Source of the DNA: Roseovarius sp. UBA6167
GTDB lineage: Bacteria; Pseudomonadota; Alphaproteobacteria; Rhodobacterales; Rhodobacteraceae
Direction of reading: 5' to 3'
Assembly: GCA_002428225.1 (NCBI GenBank)
Contig: DIUD01000039.1
Coordinates: forward strand, 300 to 34,729
DNA: 34,430 bases
Shown: in pieces, positions 26,807-34,430 of the stretch
Layout of the letters: every line of letters begins with the position of its first letter
Numbering within the stretch: position 1 is the first letter of the stretch
The notes under the pieces: generated by a model
What the model was told of the DNA's origin: nothing
Databases searched by the model: none
What the model saw: the letters and a program-made list of their open reading frames with translations, nothing else
Program-made: the position numbers and the translations under genes

Positions 26807-29800
26807 ATGCGCGCGCTTCTTCTCCTCGCGCTTTTCCTGGCGCTCCTTGCGGCCCCGCTCGCGGCGCAGCAGGTCGATGAAGACAGCGGCGGCTTTCTCG
26901 AGCGGCTCCTGGAGGACAACCTTTCCGCCGCCGGGCGCGAGGTCCGCATCCGCGGCTTTGCCGGCGCGCTCTCGTCGCAGGCCACCATGGCAGAGATGAC
27001 CATTGCCGATGCCGAGGGCGTGTGGCTGCGCCTCTCGGGCGTCACGCTCGACTGGTCGCGCGCGGCGCTGCTGCGCGGGCGGGTGGAGGTGAACCGCCTC
27101 TCGGCGCGGGAAATCGAGATCGCCCGCCCGCCGCGCACGGATTCCGGGATCACCCCCGAGATCGCCGAGGCACGGCCCTTCTCGCTGCCCGAATTGCCGG
27201 TCTCGATCAATGTCGGCGAATTGGCCGCCGAAACGGTGATCCTCGGCGCGCCCCTTCTGGGCGAGGAAATCCGCCTCTCGGTCACGGGCGCGCTGTCGCT
27301 TGGCGGCGGCGAAGGCGCGGCCACGCTCGAGGCCCGCCGCCTCGACGGGCGCGGCGCGGTCACGCTCGACGCGGGGTTTGTCAACGCGACCCGGATCCTG
27401 GCGCTTGATCTGGCGGTAAACGAGGCTTCCGGCGGCATCGCCGCGACCCTGCTGGGCCTTCCCGGCGCGCCCGCGCTTGCCCTCAGCGCCAGCGGCACCG
27501 CGCCGCTCGACGACTACGCCGCCGATATCCGGCTGGCCACCGACGGCATCGAGCGGCTCTCGGGCCGGGTGGCCATCACCGCGCCCGAAACCGGCGACAT
27601 GCGCTTTTCCGCCACGCTCGACGGCGACCTCACGCCACTTGTGGCCGAGGAGTTCCGCCCCTTCTTCGGACCCCGCAGCGCGCTCGTGCTCACCGGCAGC
27701 CGCAGCGCCGAAGGCCGCACCGAGATCGACCGCCTGTCGCTTTCGACGGCGCAACTCGGAGTTGAGGGCAATCTGGCCCTCGACGCGGCCGGCTGGCCCG
27801 AGCGGTTCGACCTTGCCGGCAAGATCGGCAATGGCGAGGCGCCGGTGCGCCTGCCCGTGGCTGGCCCGCCCACCGAGATCGCCGGCGCGACGCTCACCGC
27901 GCGGTTTGATGCCGCGCGCGGCGACCGCTGGAACCTCGAGGCCATGGTCACGGGGTTGGCGCAGCCCGATCTGCGCCTCGAGACCGCCCGCCTCACCGCG
28001 CGCGGCGCGCTTGCGCGCATCCCCCCGCGCGGGGTGACGGCGCGCGCCGAGATCACGCTCGACGGGCTCTTCCCCACCGATCCGGCGCTGGCCGAGGCGA
28101 CCGGCCCCGCCCTCACCGGCCATGCCACGATCGACTGGCGCGAGGATGGCCCGCTCATCCTGCGCGCCTTCCGCGCCACCGCAGGAGACGCCACGCTTTC
28201 CGGCTCTGCCGAGATCGCGGCGCTGGCCCAGGGCTTTCCGGTCACGGGCCGCGCGTCGCTCACCACCGGGAACCTCGCCCGCTTTGCCCCCCTCGTGGGC
28301 CAGCCGCTCGAAGGTCGCGCCAGCGCTGTGCTTGCCGGCTCGGGCTCTCTTCTGGGGGGCGATTTCGATATCACGATCACCGCCGAGACCGACCGCCTCG
28401 CGCTCGGCATCGCGCAGCTCGACCCGCTCATCGCGCCCCCCGGCAGCCTTGCCCTCGCCGCGCGCCGCGACACTACCGGCACCACGCTCGACCGGCTGCG
28501 CATCGAGAACGCCGAGTTCACCGGCACCGCAGAGGGCCGCCTCTCGGGCCAGAGCGGCGCGCTTGCCGTCACCGCGGCTGTCCGGGAACTCGGCCTTGCC
28601 GACCGCCGCCTCGACGGCCCCGCGCGCGTGGCGGGCGGTCTGGGCTGGCAGGCGGGCGGCGATGTGACCCTCACCGGGCTCAAGCTCACGGCCATGGGCG
28701 CGGCGCTCGATGTCACTGGCACGCTCTCGCCAGAGGTGCCCGGCCTGCCCGTCGCGGGCCGTCTCACCGCCCAGGTCGGCGATCTTGCGCGCTTCGCGGC
28801 CCTGACGGGCCAGCCCCTCGCGGGCCGGATCGACGCCACGCTCGAGGGCCAGGGCGTGATCGAGACACTGACCGGCGCGCTCTCCCTGGAGGCCCGAAGC
28901 ACCGGCCTCAGCCTCGGAATCGTGCAGCTTGACCCGCTCATCTCCAGCCCCGGCACGCTTTCCCTCGACGCCGCCCATGACGGCACCACGACCACGCTGC
29001 GCGCGCTGCGGCTGGCCTATGACAAGCTGCGCCTCACCGCCGCGGGCGCGGGAGAGATCGCGGCGCAGAGCGGCGAGGTCACGTTCGATGCGGCTCTCAC
29101 GGACCTCTCGCCGCTCGACGCGCGCCTGTCGGGCGCGGGCAGCGCCAGCGGCACCGTCGCGCGCGACGCCGAAGGCACGATCACACTCACGGCGCTTGAG
29201 GCCGAGGCCATGGGCGCGACCCTTGCCGCCACCGGCACCGTCAACCCCGAGACGCCCGCCGCCACCGGCACGCTCACCGCGCGCATCTCCGATCTGGCCC
29301 GCTTCAACGCGCTGTCGGGCCAGCGCCTGCGCGGCAGTCTCGATATGCGGGCCGAAGGCACGGGCGAGGGGGAGAGCCTGCGGCTGAAAACCACCCTCGC
29401 CGGGCGCGACCTCGGCACCGGCATCGCCGATCTCGACCGGCTGATCGCCGGGCGGCTCGACCTGAGCGCCGACGCAGGCCGCACCCCCGAGCGCATCGAG
29501 ATCACCGAGATCCGCCTCGCCACGCCGCAACTGACGCTCGACGCGCGCGGCGATGGCGCGGGCGGGCCGGTCACGCTCGATGCGCGGCTTGCCGATCTCG
29601 GCATCTTCCTGCCCGAGTTTTCCGGCCCCCTCGCCGCGCGCGGCACCGCCACGCTCATCGGGGCCGACGCGCGGCGCATTGCCCTCGCGCTCGACGCCAC
29701 CGGGCCGGGCGGGACCACCGCGCGCGTCTCGGGCGATGTGCTCGACCATGGCGCGCGGCTCGATCTCGCCACATCGGGGCGCCTGCCCCTTGCCCTCGTC

Positions 29801-31045
29801 AACCGTCTCATCCAGCCCAATGCCCTGTCCGGCACCGCCGAGTTCGACCTGCGCGCGCAAGGCGCGCCCTCGCTCGCCGCGCTCTCGGGCACGGTGCGCA
29901 CCGCAGGCGCACAGGTCTCGCTTCCCGATGCGGGGCTGGCGATCGACGATCTCAGCGGCAGCGCCACGCTCGGCCAGTCGCGCGCGACGACCGATTTCAC
30001 CGCCCGCCTGCGCGACGGCGGCACGGTGCGCGTGACCGGTCCGGTCTCGCTTGTTCCCGATTACGCGGGCGATCTGACCGTGACGCTGCTTGACACCGTG
30101 CTGTCGGACCGGCTGATCTACACCACCACCGCCAACGGAACGGTGACGCTCAACGGTCCGCTCGCGGGGGGAGCGCGCATCGGTGGCGAGATCACGCTTG
30201 GCGAAACCAGTATCCGCATCCCCTCCGGGCTTGGCCCCGCCTCGGTCTTGCTGCCCGACCTGCGCCACGTCAACGAAAGCGCCGCCTCGCGCCTGACCCG
30301 CGAACGCGCGGGCCTGCTGCAAGAGACAACCGCAGCTGCGTCACCCGCCCGCCCCTTCGCGCTCGCGCTCATCATCAATGCGCCTGCGCGCATCTTCGTG
30401 CGCGGGCGCGGCCTCGACGCCGAGCTTGGCGGGCGGCTGCGCATCGGCGGCACCTCGGCCAACGTCGCGCCCGCGGGCTTTTTCGAGCTGCGCCGCGGCC
30501 GCCTCGACATTCTCGGCAAGCGCCTGACGCTGACCGAGGGTCGCGTCACCATGCAGGGCTCGCTCGATCCGTGGCTGCGCTTCGTGGCCGAGACCCAGGC
30601 CGACAATGCCGACGTGCAGGTCATCGTCGAGGGGCTGGCAAGCGCCCCCGAAGTCACCTTCGCCTCGAACCCCGACATGCCGCAGGAAGAGATCGTCGCG
30701 CGGCTCATCTTCGGGCGCGGGCTTGCCGACATCTCGCCGCTCCAGGCGGCGCAGCTTGCGGGCGCGGTCTCCACGCTCGCGGGCGGTGGCGGCGATCTGG
30801 TGGGGCGGTTGCGCGGCGGGCTGGGGCTTGCCGATCTCGACGTAAGCCAGACCGCCGATGGCGACACACAGCTCAGCGCAGGCACCTATGTCTCGGACAG
30901 GGTTTATACCGAGGTGACCGCCGACAGCGCCGGCAAGCAGCGCATCAACCTCAACCTAGACGTCACCCGTTCGCTCACCGTCAGGGGCGGCACCTCGAAC
31001 GATGGCGACAGCGGTATCGGGATCTTCTTCGAGCGCGATTACTAG
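26807..31045 (+). CDS. tamB: Translocation and assembly module protein TamB
   Basis: A 1412-aa AsmA-like protein anchored in the inner membrane by its N-terminus (MRALLLLALFLALLAAPLAA) and spanning the periplasm as a long beta-strand groove, ending in the conserved DUF490/TamB domain (FELRRGRLDILGKRLTLTEG, SNPDMPQEEIVARLIFGRGL, GIGIFFERDY). It partners TamA, encoded one base upstream. It is about 150 residues longer than E. coli TamB (1259 aa), and the middle contains three successive 170-residue repeats, described separately. The stop TAG overlaps a CTAG that may be the insertion point of an IS630-like element. The start is fixed by the adjacent tamA stop and the signal-anchor; upstream frame extension lies inside tamA. 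Confidence 0.95.
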   Translation: MRALLLLALFLALLAAPLAAQQVDEDSGGFLERLLEDNLSAAGREVRIRGFAGALSSQATMAEMTIADAEGVWLRLSGVTLDWSRAALLRGRVEVNRLSAREIEIARPPRTDSGITPEIAEARPFSLPELPVSINVGELAAETVILGAPLLGEEIRLSVTGALSLGGGEGAATLEARRLDGRGAVTLDAGFVNATRILALDLAVNEASGGIAATLLGLPGAPALALSASGTAPLDDYAADIRLATDGIERLSGRVAITAPETGDMRFSATLDGDLTPLVAEEFRPFFGPRSALVLTGSRSAEGRTEIDRLSLSTAQLGVEGNLALDAAGWPERFDLAGKIGNGEAPVRLPVAGPPTEIAGATLTARFDAARGDRWNLEAMVTGLAQPDLRLETARLTARGALARIPPRGVTARAEITLDGLFPTDPALAEATGPALTGHATIDWREDGPLILRAFRATAGDATLSGSAEIAALAQGFPVTGRASLTTGNLARFAPLVGQPLEGRASAVLAGSGSLLGGDFDITITAETDRLALGIAQLDPLIAPPGSLALAARRDTTGTTLDRLRIENAEFTGTAEGRLSGQSGALAVTAAVRELGLADRRLDGPARVAGGLGWQAGGDVTLTGLKLTAMGAALDVTGTLSPEVPGLPVAGRLTAQVGDLARFAALTGQPLAGRIDATLEGQGVIETLTGALSLEARSTGLSLGIVQLDPLISSPGTLSLDAAHDGTTTTLRALRLAYDKLRLTAAGAGEIAAQSGEVTFDAALTDLSPLDARLSGAGSASGTVARDAEGTITLTALEAEAMGATLAATGTVNPETPAATGTLTARISDLARFNALSGQRLRGSLDMRAEGTGEGESLRLKTTLAGRDLGTGIADLDRLIAGRLDLSADAGRTPERIEITEIRLATPQLTLDARGDGAGGPVTLDARLADLGIFLPEFSGPLAARGTATLIGADARRIALALDATGPGGTTARVSGDVLDHGARLDLATSGRLPLALVNRLIQPNALSGTAEFDLRAQGAPSLAALSGTVRTAGAQVSLPDAGLAIDDLSGSATLGQSRATTDFTARLRDGGTVRVTGPVSLVPDYAGDLTVTLLDTVLSDRLIYTTTANGTVTLNGPLAGGARIGGEITLGETSIRIPSGLGPASVLLPDLRHVNESAASRLTRERAGLLQETTAAASPARPFALALIINAPARIFVRGRGLDAELGGRLRIGGTSANVAPAGFFELRRGRLDILGKRLTLTEGRVTMQGSLDPWLRFVAETQADNADVQVIVEGLASAPEVTFASNPDMPQEEIVARLIFGRGLADISPLQAAQLAGAVSTLAGGGGDLVGRLRGGLGLADLDVSQTADGDTQLSAGTYVSDRVYTEVTADSAGKQRINLNLDVTRSLTVRGGTSNDGDSGIGIFFERDY
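28271..29788 (+). repeat. Three tandem 170-residue repeats inside TamB
   Basis: The motif (N/D)LARF begins at TamB residues 489, 659 and 829, exactly 170 codons apart each time. In each unit it is followed by GQ-x-L-x-G, then by a (A/V)QLDPLI or ADLDRLI block about 50 residues later. The last third of the first two units has a LTGLKLTAMGAALDVTGTLSPEV-like run (LTALEAEAMGATLAATGTVNPET in the second). A fourth, decayed unit may start near residue 995 (LALVNRLI). Exact spacing at codon level suggests duplication within the gene rather than only convergent beta-strand periodicity. Confidence 0.75.
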
Positions 31046-31211
31046 AGCGTCCTGCCCGGAACCTGAATCGGGGGAATATCATAGGTTTGATTTTGTAATA
31101 CCGACGGCCTTTTCTTTTGACCTCTTTGGCGTAATCCCGACTTGTGATGGATTGCACGGTTTCGATGTCGTTGGCAAAGAAGTTCCAAGCATCGCAGCAT
31201 CGGCCGACGAT
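31046..31211 (-). mobile_element. IS630-like insertion sequence remnant (transposase 3' end)
   Basis: On the minus strand, from 31209 the frame reads IVGRCCDAWNFFANDIETVQ followed by SITSRDYAKEV. This fits the C-terminus of IS630/Tc1-type DDE transposases (pattern C-C-x-A-W-N, then S-I-x2-R-D/E-W/Y-A). Only about 40-45 residues remain; the catalytic domain and the left end are missing. The stretch is visibly richer in A and T than its neighbours. Its right edge abuts CTAG (31042-31045) at the tamB stop, and CTAG is the known preferred target of IS630. Its other edge meets the truncated aminotransferase. The family assignment comes from motif memory and is moderately sure. Confidence 0.62.
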
Positions 31212-31835
31212 TTACAGCCCCGCGCAGGGCGCGGCCGACCAGCCCTTTTGCGGAGCGGAAATCAGCACATCGACGCCGGTCGCCTGCATGTCGATCCAGA
31301 CGCAGCCAGAGGCGATGCCATCGAGCACCATCAGCGCGCCCACCTCGTGCGCGGCGGCCGAGAGCGCCGTTATGTAATCGTCGGGCAGGATCAGGCCGGC
31401 GGATGTCTCGACATGCGGGGCGAAAACGACGTTCGGGCGCGTCTCGCGGATCCTGGCCGCCACCTCCTCGATGGGGGCGGGGGCAAAGGGCGTGGTCGCG
31501 CCATTGCCGGTCTGGCGCGCCATGCAGACGGTGGTCTCGCCGGCAAATCCGCCCGCGCCGAAAATCTGGCTCCAGCGGAACGAGAACCAGCCGTTGCGCA
31601 CGATGAGCGCATGTGCCCCGCGCCCGAACTGGCGCGCCACCGCCTCCGTCGCGAAGGTGCCGCCGCCGGGCACCACCGCCACCGCCTCGGCGCGATAGAC
31701 GTCTTTCAACATTGCGGAGATGTCGCGCATGACTGCCTGAAACGCCGCCGACATATGGTTGAGCGAGCGGTCGGTGAATACCACCGAATATTCCACAAGG
31801 CCGTCGGGATCGACGGTATCGAGAAGGGCGGGCAT
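31212..31835 (-). pseudogene. Truncated class V aminotransferase (alanine/serine-glyoxylate type)
   Basis: The 207 codons encode the N-terminal half of a PLP-dependent class V aminotransferase: MPALLDTVDPDGLVEYSVVF, VPGGGTFATEAVARQFG, FAPHVETSAGLILPDDY, VLDGIASGCVW and the PLP-lysine motif ISAPQKGW (K197). Proteins of this kind are about 370-400 residues, and the region after APCAGL, which holds the C-terminal domain, is missing. The frame ends at a TAA exactly where the IS630-like sequence begins, so the loss looks like an insertion followed by deletion. It should be inactive, although folding of the large domain cannot be ruled out. The ATG at 31835 gives the conserved start. It follows the CHAD gene by 71 bp on the same strand. 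Confidence 0.85.
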
Positions 31836-31906
31836 TGGGGGCGCCTGATGCCGTTTTCGAGTGTGAGACTGCGCGGGCACGGCACGGATGTCCGCCTCGC
31901 GCGGGG

Positions 31907-32794
31907 TTACCAGTTCTTCCACCAGCGCTGCCAGCGCCGCGCAAGGGCCTCGGGGTCGGCCTCGAAAATCTGCGCCCCGAGCGCAAGCGCCTCGGCCTCG
32001 AGCCGCGCCATCTCTGCCGCGATGGGGGCCTGCATCGCCGCCACGGCCACGGGCGGGAAATCCCCCTGCGCCAGATGCGCGCGCATGTCGTGAAGATCGT
32101 GGTGGTTGCCCAACATCTCGCCCAAATCCTTGGCGAGGGCGCGCTGCGGGTCGATCCGGTCAGGCTTGATCGGGCGCAGCAGTCGCGCGTGATACCAGTG
32201 GTATTTCACCGGCTTGCGCCAGTCGTGGAAAGCCTCGGGCGTGCCGGTCTCGCGCGCGTGTTTCAGCCCGCGTTGTCCCTGCGCATAGGTCTTTTGCAGC
32301 CCCTTGCGCGCGGGGGCAAAGCCCTTGGCGGTCAGCCGCCAGTCCGCGACCCGCGCGCGTGCCTCGGTCAATATCGCGTCGAATGCGGCGATATCGGCGG
32401 CGCGGTCGGTGGCGAGGTGGGGCAGGGCCTCGGCCTCGAAGCCCGCCCGGATCGCGGTCAGCGCGCCTGCGTCCAGCCCCTCGGGCACGGCGGCGGCCAG
32501 CCGGTCGAGCGTCTCGCACCCCGCCCCGCCGGCGCGCAAGGCTTCCAGCGCCTTGCCGGCATCGCGGAACGCGGCGTTTTCCGCGTCGAAACCGGGAAAG
32601 GCGGGGCGCACGAGGCGGATGAGGCCGCGCAGCTTCTTGCAGCGCGCGCGCGCCTCGTGGATGCCCTCGGCATTGTCGCCCGCGCGGTTCGCGGCGGCAA
32701 GCGCCCGGTCGATCTGCTCGCGCGCGATCCGGCGCAGGGCCGCGGTCAGGGACTTGTCGGATTTCTTGAGGCAATAGGCCATGATGCGCGCCAT
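31907..32794 (-). CDS. CHAD domain protein
   Basis: A 295-aa, strongly basic helical protein. CHAD domains are built from conserved histidines, lysines and arginines and bind polyphosphate. The two internal halves are visible: HEARARCKKLRGLIRLVRPAF (near residue 45) and HDWRKPVKYHWYHARLL (near 190), then LGNHHDLHDMRAHLA. No adenylate-cyclase-like CYTH domain is fused, and no ppk gene is adjacent. ATGs at 32794 and 32782 are both possible; a GTG at 32818 opens the same frame. It lies 33 bp downstream of the Lrp pair on the same strand and is probably in the same transcript. The precise cellular role is unknown. Confidence 0.88.
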   Translation of the reverse strand: MARIMAYCLKKSDKSLTAALRRIAREQIDRALAAANRAGDNAEGIHEARARCKKLRGLIRLVRPAFPGFDAENAAFRDAGKALEALRAGGAGCETLDRLAAAVPEGLDAGALTAIRAGFEAEALPHLATDRAADIAAFDAILTEARARVADWRLTAKGFAPARKGLQKTYAQGQRGLKHARETGTPEAFHDWRKPVKYHWYHARLLRPIKPDRIDPQRALAKDLGEMLGNHHDLHDMRAHLAQGDFPPVAVAAMQAPIAAEMARLEAEALALGAQIFEADPEALARRWQRWWKNW

Positions 32795-32827
32795 GATAAG
32801 GGTTCGCCGTCCCCGCACAAGCCCTTC

Positions 32828-33286
32828 TCAACCGATCGGGCCGGGCCGTCGCTCCTCGGACAACAGCACATTGGCCTCGACATTGCCGACCCCCGGCAGG
32901 GTCATGATCCGCCGCCGCAGCACGCGCTCGAAATCGGAAATGTCGCGCGCCACCACGCGCAGCCGGTAATCGTAGAGCCCAAGAATGTGCTCGACCGTCT
33001 GAACCTCGGGGATGGCGGTCACCGCGCGCTCGAAATCCTCCAGGCTGACGCGGCCCTTGGTGGCGAGCTTCACGCCCAGAAACACCGTCACCCCGAACCC
33101 CAGCTTGTCGTGATCGAGATCGAGCCGCTGCCCCTTGATGACCCCCGCCTCGTGCAGCCGCCGGATGCGCCGCCAGGCCGCGGGCTGCGACAGGCCAAGC
33201 GCGCGCCCGATGGCGGTGGCGCTCTGGGTGGCGTCCGTGCAAAGCGCGCGCAGGATCTGCCGGTCGATGGTATCGAGCGCGATCAT
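32828..33286 (-). CDS. Lrp/AsnC-family regulator (downstream member of a pair)
   Basis: A 152-aa feast/famine regulator. Residues 1-60 form the HTH (LDTIDRQILRALCTDATQSA, then LGLSQPAAWRRIRRLHEAGVIKG), and the rest forms the RAM ligand-binding domain (VFLGVKLATKGR, FERAVTAIPEVQTVEHILGL, DYRLRVVARDISDFERVLRR, LPGVGNVEANVLL). These proteins form dimers and octamers and bind amino acids. Its ATG overlaps the stop of the second Lrp gene (ATGA on the minus strand), so the two are translationally coupled and may form hetero-oligomers. The nearby divergent ilvC suggests branched-chain amino acid control. Confidence 0.92.
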   Translation of the reverse strand: MIALDTIDRQILRALCTDATQSATAIGRALGLSQPAAWRRIRRLHEAGVIKGQRLDLDHDKLGFGVTVFLGVKLATKGRVSLEDFERAVTAIPEVQTVEHILGLYDYRLRVVARDISDFERVLRRRIMTLPGVGNVEANVLLSEERRPGPIG

Positions 33287-33738
33287 AGCGGCAGGGCCTC
33301 GTCCGACTTGATCCGCGCCACATGCATCAGCGCCTCGATATCGGCGATATGGGGCAGGGTCAGGATGGCGCTGCGATAGAGATCCTGATAATGCGCCATG
33401 TCGCGCGCGATGACCGAGAGGCGCAGATCGACCCGGCCAAGAAATGTCTGTATCTCCAGAACTTCCGGCACAAGGCGCGCCGCGGACAGGAATTCGTCAA
33501 AGGCGCGCGGCTGGGTCTTGTCGAGCGCGATGCGCAAGGACACCTCGACCGCGTAGCCAAGCGCGCGCCAGTCGATCACCGCGCGATTGGCGCGGATGAC
33601 GCCCGCGGCGCGCAGCCGTTCGAGCCGCCGCGCGCAGGTGGCCGGCGCCAGCCCGGCGCGCAGGGCCAGTTCCGCCGGGCCGAGATCGGGCGCGTGCTGA
33701 TAGTGTCGCAAGAGCCGCCGGTCGATATCGTCGAGCAT
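33283..33738 (-). CDS. Lrp/AsnC-family regulator (upstream member of a pair)
   Basis: A 151-aa paralogue of the downstream Lrp-type gene. It has an HTH at 1-60 (LDDIDRRLLRHYQHAPDLGP, LAPATCARRLERLRAAGVIR) and a RAM domain (GYAVEVSLRIALDKTQP, ARLVPEVLEIQTFLGRVDLR, LSVIARDMAHYQDLYRSAIL, LPHIADIEALMHV). The ATG at 33738 has GGTGAAAATTTC upstream and matches the usual start; the open frame to 33816 lies in the promoter region. The gene is divergent from ilvC across 133 bp that contain an AT-rich palindrome, so it may control both itself and ilvC. It differs clearly from its partner in sequence, so the pair is an old duplication. Confidence 0.92.
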   Translation of the reverse strand: MLDDIDRRLLRHYQHAPDLGPAELALRAGLAPATCARRLERLRAAGVIRANRAVIDWRALGYAVEVSLRIALDKTQPRAFDEFLSAARLVPEVLEIQTFLGRVDLRLSVIARDMAHYQDLYRSAILTLPHIADIEALMHVARIKSDEALPL

Positions 33739-33762
33739 GAAATTTTCACCATTCAACCATCC

Positions 33763-33779
33763 TGGGAATATATATCCCA
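33763..33779. promoter_or_regulatory. AT-centred palindrome between the Lrp pair and ilvC
   Basis: TGGGA-ATATATA-TCCCA is a 5-bp inverted repeat around an AT-only centre. It starts 24 bp upstream of the lrp ATG at 33738. Lrp/AsnC proteins bind short palindromes with AT-rich centres, and most regulate their own gene, so this is a good autoregulatory operator candidate. It may also overlap the lrp promoter -10 region. Confidence 0.5.
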
Positions 33780-33871
33780 TAATCTGTGGAAATGAACACC
33801 AGATAACACGGGCCATTGCGCGGCCAACCGACTAGCCTCTGGCCATTCCATCCAACCCGAAGGAGACCGCC

Positions 33872-34430
33872 ATGCGCGTCTATTACGATCGTGACTGCGA
33901 CATCAACCTCATCAAGGACAAGAAGGTTGCCATTCTCGGCTATGGCAGCCAGGGCCATGCCCATGCGCTCAACCTGCGCGATTCGGGGGCGAAAAATCTG
34001 GTCGTCGCGCTGCGCGAAGGCTCGAAATCGGCGAAGAAGGCCGAGGCAGAAGGGCTCAAGGTCATGGGGCTTGCCGAGGCGGCGGCGTGGTGCGATCTCA
34101 TCATGTTCACCATGCCCGACGAATTGCAGGCCGAGACCTATCGCAAATACGTCCACGACAACATCCGCCCCGGCGCGGCCATCGCCTTTGCGCACGGTCT
34201 CAACATCCATTTCGGCCTGATCGAGCCGAAAGAGGGCGTGGACGTTATCATGATGGCCCCCAAGGGCCCCGGCCACACGGTGCGCGGCGAATTCGTCAAG
34301 GGTGGCGGCGTGCCCTGCCTCGTGGCGGTCGATACCGATGCCTCGGGCAAGGCGCTGGAGCTTGGCCTCTCCTACTGCTCGGCCATCGGCGGCGGGCGGT
34401 CGGGGATCATCGAGACCAATTTCCGCGAGG
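33872..34430 (+). CDS. ilvC: Ketol-acid reductoisomerase; 3' end outside window
   Basis: NADPH-dependent enzyme of valine, leucine and isoleucine synthesis, converting acetohydroxy acids to dihydroxy acids. The 186 codons present cover the Rossmann domain: MRVYYDRDCDINLIKDKKVA, the loop GYGSQGHA (residues 23-30), LREGSKSAKKA for NADPH phosphate binding, MPDELQ, AFAHGLNIHFG (H108) and MMAPKGPGH (K131). The window ends at ETNFRE, just before the metal-binding aspartate and glutamate of the helical domain. The ATG has a GAAGGAG ribosome site at 33859-33865. It is divergent from two Lrp-type regulators, which are likely to control it. Confidence 0.97.
   Translation, partial: MRVYYDRDCDINLIKDKKVAILGYGSQGHAHALNLRDSGAKNLVVALREGSKSAKKAEAEGLKVMGLAEAAAWCDLIMFTMPDELQAETYRKYVHDNIRPGAAIAFAHGLNIHFGLIEPKEGVDVIMMAPKGPGHTVRGEFVKGGGVPCLVAVDTDASGKALELGLSYCSAIGGGRSGIIETNFRE

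Noticed and set aside
21601..27498. Very long stop-free frame on the minus strand opposite the RND pump, tamA and tamB
   Set aside because: It runs antisense across several well-identified genes, is arginine/alanine-rich low-complexity protein and matches no family; such frames are expected in GC-rich coding DNA.
26708..30322. Minus-strand frame of about 1200 codons opposite tamB
   Set aside because: Shadow of the repetitive, GC-rich tamB coding sequence.

Overview
The window is GC-rich, gene-dense chromosomal DNA from an alphaproteobacterium, most likely a Rhodobacterales (Roseobacter-type) species. This rests on the recognisable protein sequences, the gcvTHP operon behind a glycine riboswitch, the Rrf2 regulator with RirA-like cysteine spacing, the zwf-pgl-pgi operon, and the short palindromic intergenic repeats. 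The organism is inferred; there is no rRNA to confirm it. Almost everything is core metabolism and envelope biogenesis. The only sign of mobile DNA is a small transposase remnant near 31.1 kb.

Layout. (1) 1-3956, minus strand: the glycine cleavage operon gcvT-gcvH-gcvP (gcvP runs off the left edge) behind a tandem glycine riboswitch. (2) 3988-4751: an Rrf2-family Fe-S regulator with an FNR-type box upstream, divergent from infA. (3) 4752-6915, plus: infA, maf, a short RNase E/G, yacG and tRNA-Phe, tightly packed. (4) 6916-10704: an XRE regulator, a HisN-type phosphatase, mgtE and 5-formyl-THF cyclo-ligase. (5) 10810-15588: an orphan GDP-fucose synthase gene, then zwf-pgl-pgi, which converts glucose-6-P to 6-phosphogluconate and interconverts it with fructose-6-P. 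(6) 15589-17016: two hairpin repeats in inverted orientation between convergent pgi and eno. (7) 17187-20623: a signalling locus with a NarL-type response regulator divergent from a secreted molybdopterin-oxidoreductase-fold protein and a hybrid histidine kinase. (8) 20711-24918: an RND efflux adaptor and pump. (9) 25003-31045: tamA-tamB for outer-membrane/autotransporter assembly or envelope lipid traffic. (10) 31046-33738, minus: an IS630-like remnant, a class V aminotransferase truncated against it, a CHAD protein and two overlapping Lrp/AsnC genes. (11) 33872-end, plus: ilvC, cut by the window edge.

The most interesting unit is the 17.2-20.6 kb locus. It encodes every step of a His-Asp-His-Asp phosphorelay. 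It also encodes an exported protein with a molybdopterin-oxidoreductase-type fold whose predicted mature form has no cysteine, so it cannot bind molybdenum in the usual way. I infer that it is a periplasmic sensory partner of the kinase rather than an enzyme. Other points worth a second look are the 170-residue internal repeats of TamB, the IS630-like scar between tamB and the broken aminotransferase, the RNase E/G that ends just before its zinc-link while the overlapping yacG opens with a Cys-x2-Cys pair, and the FNR-like box before the Rrf2 regulator.
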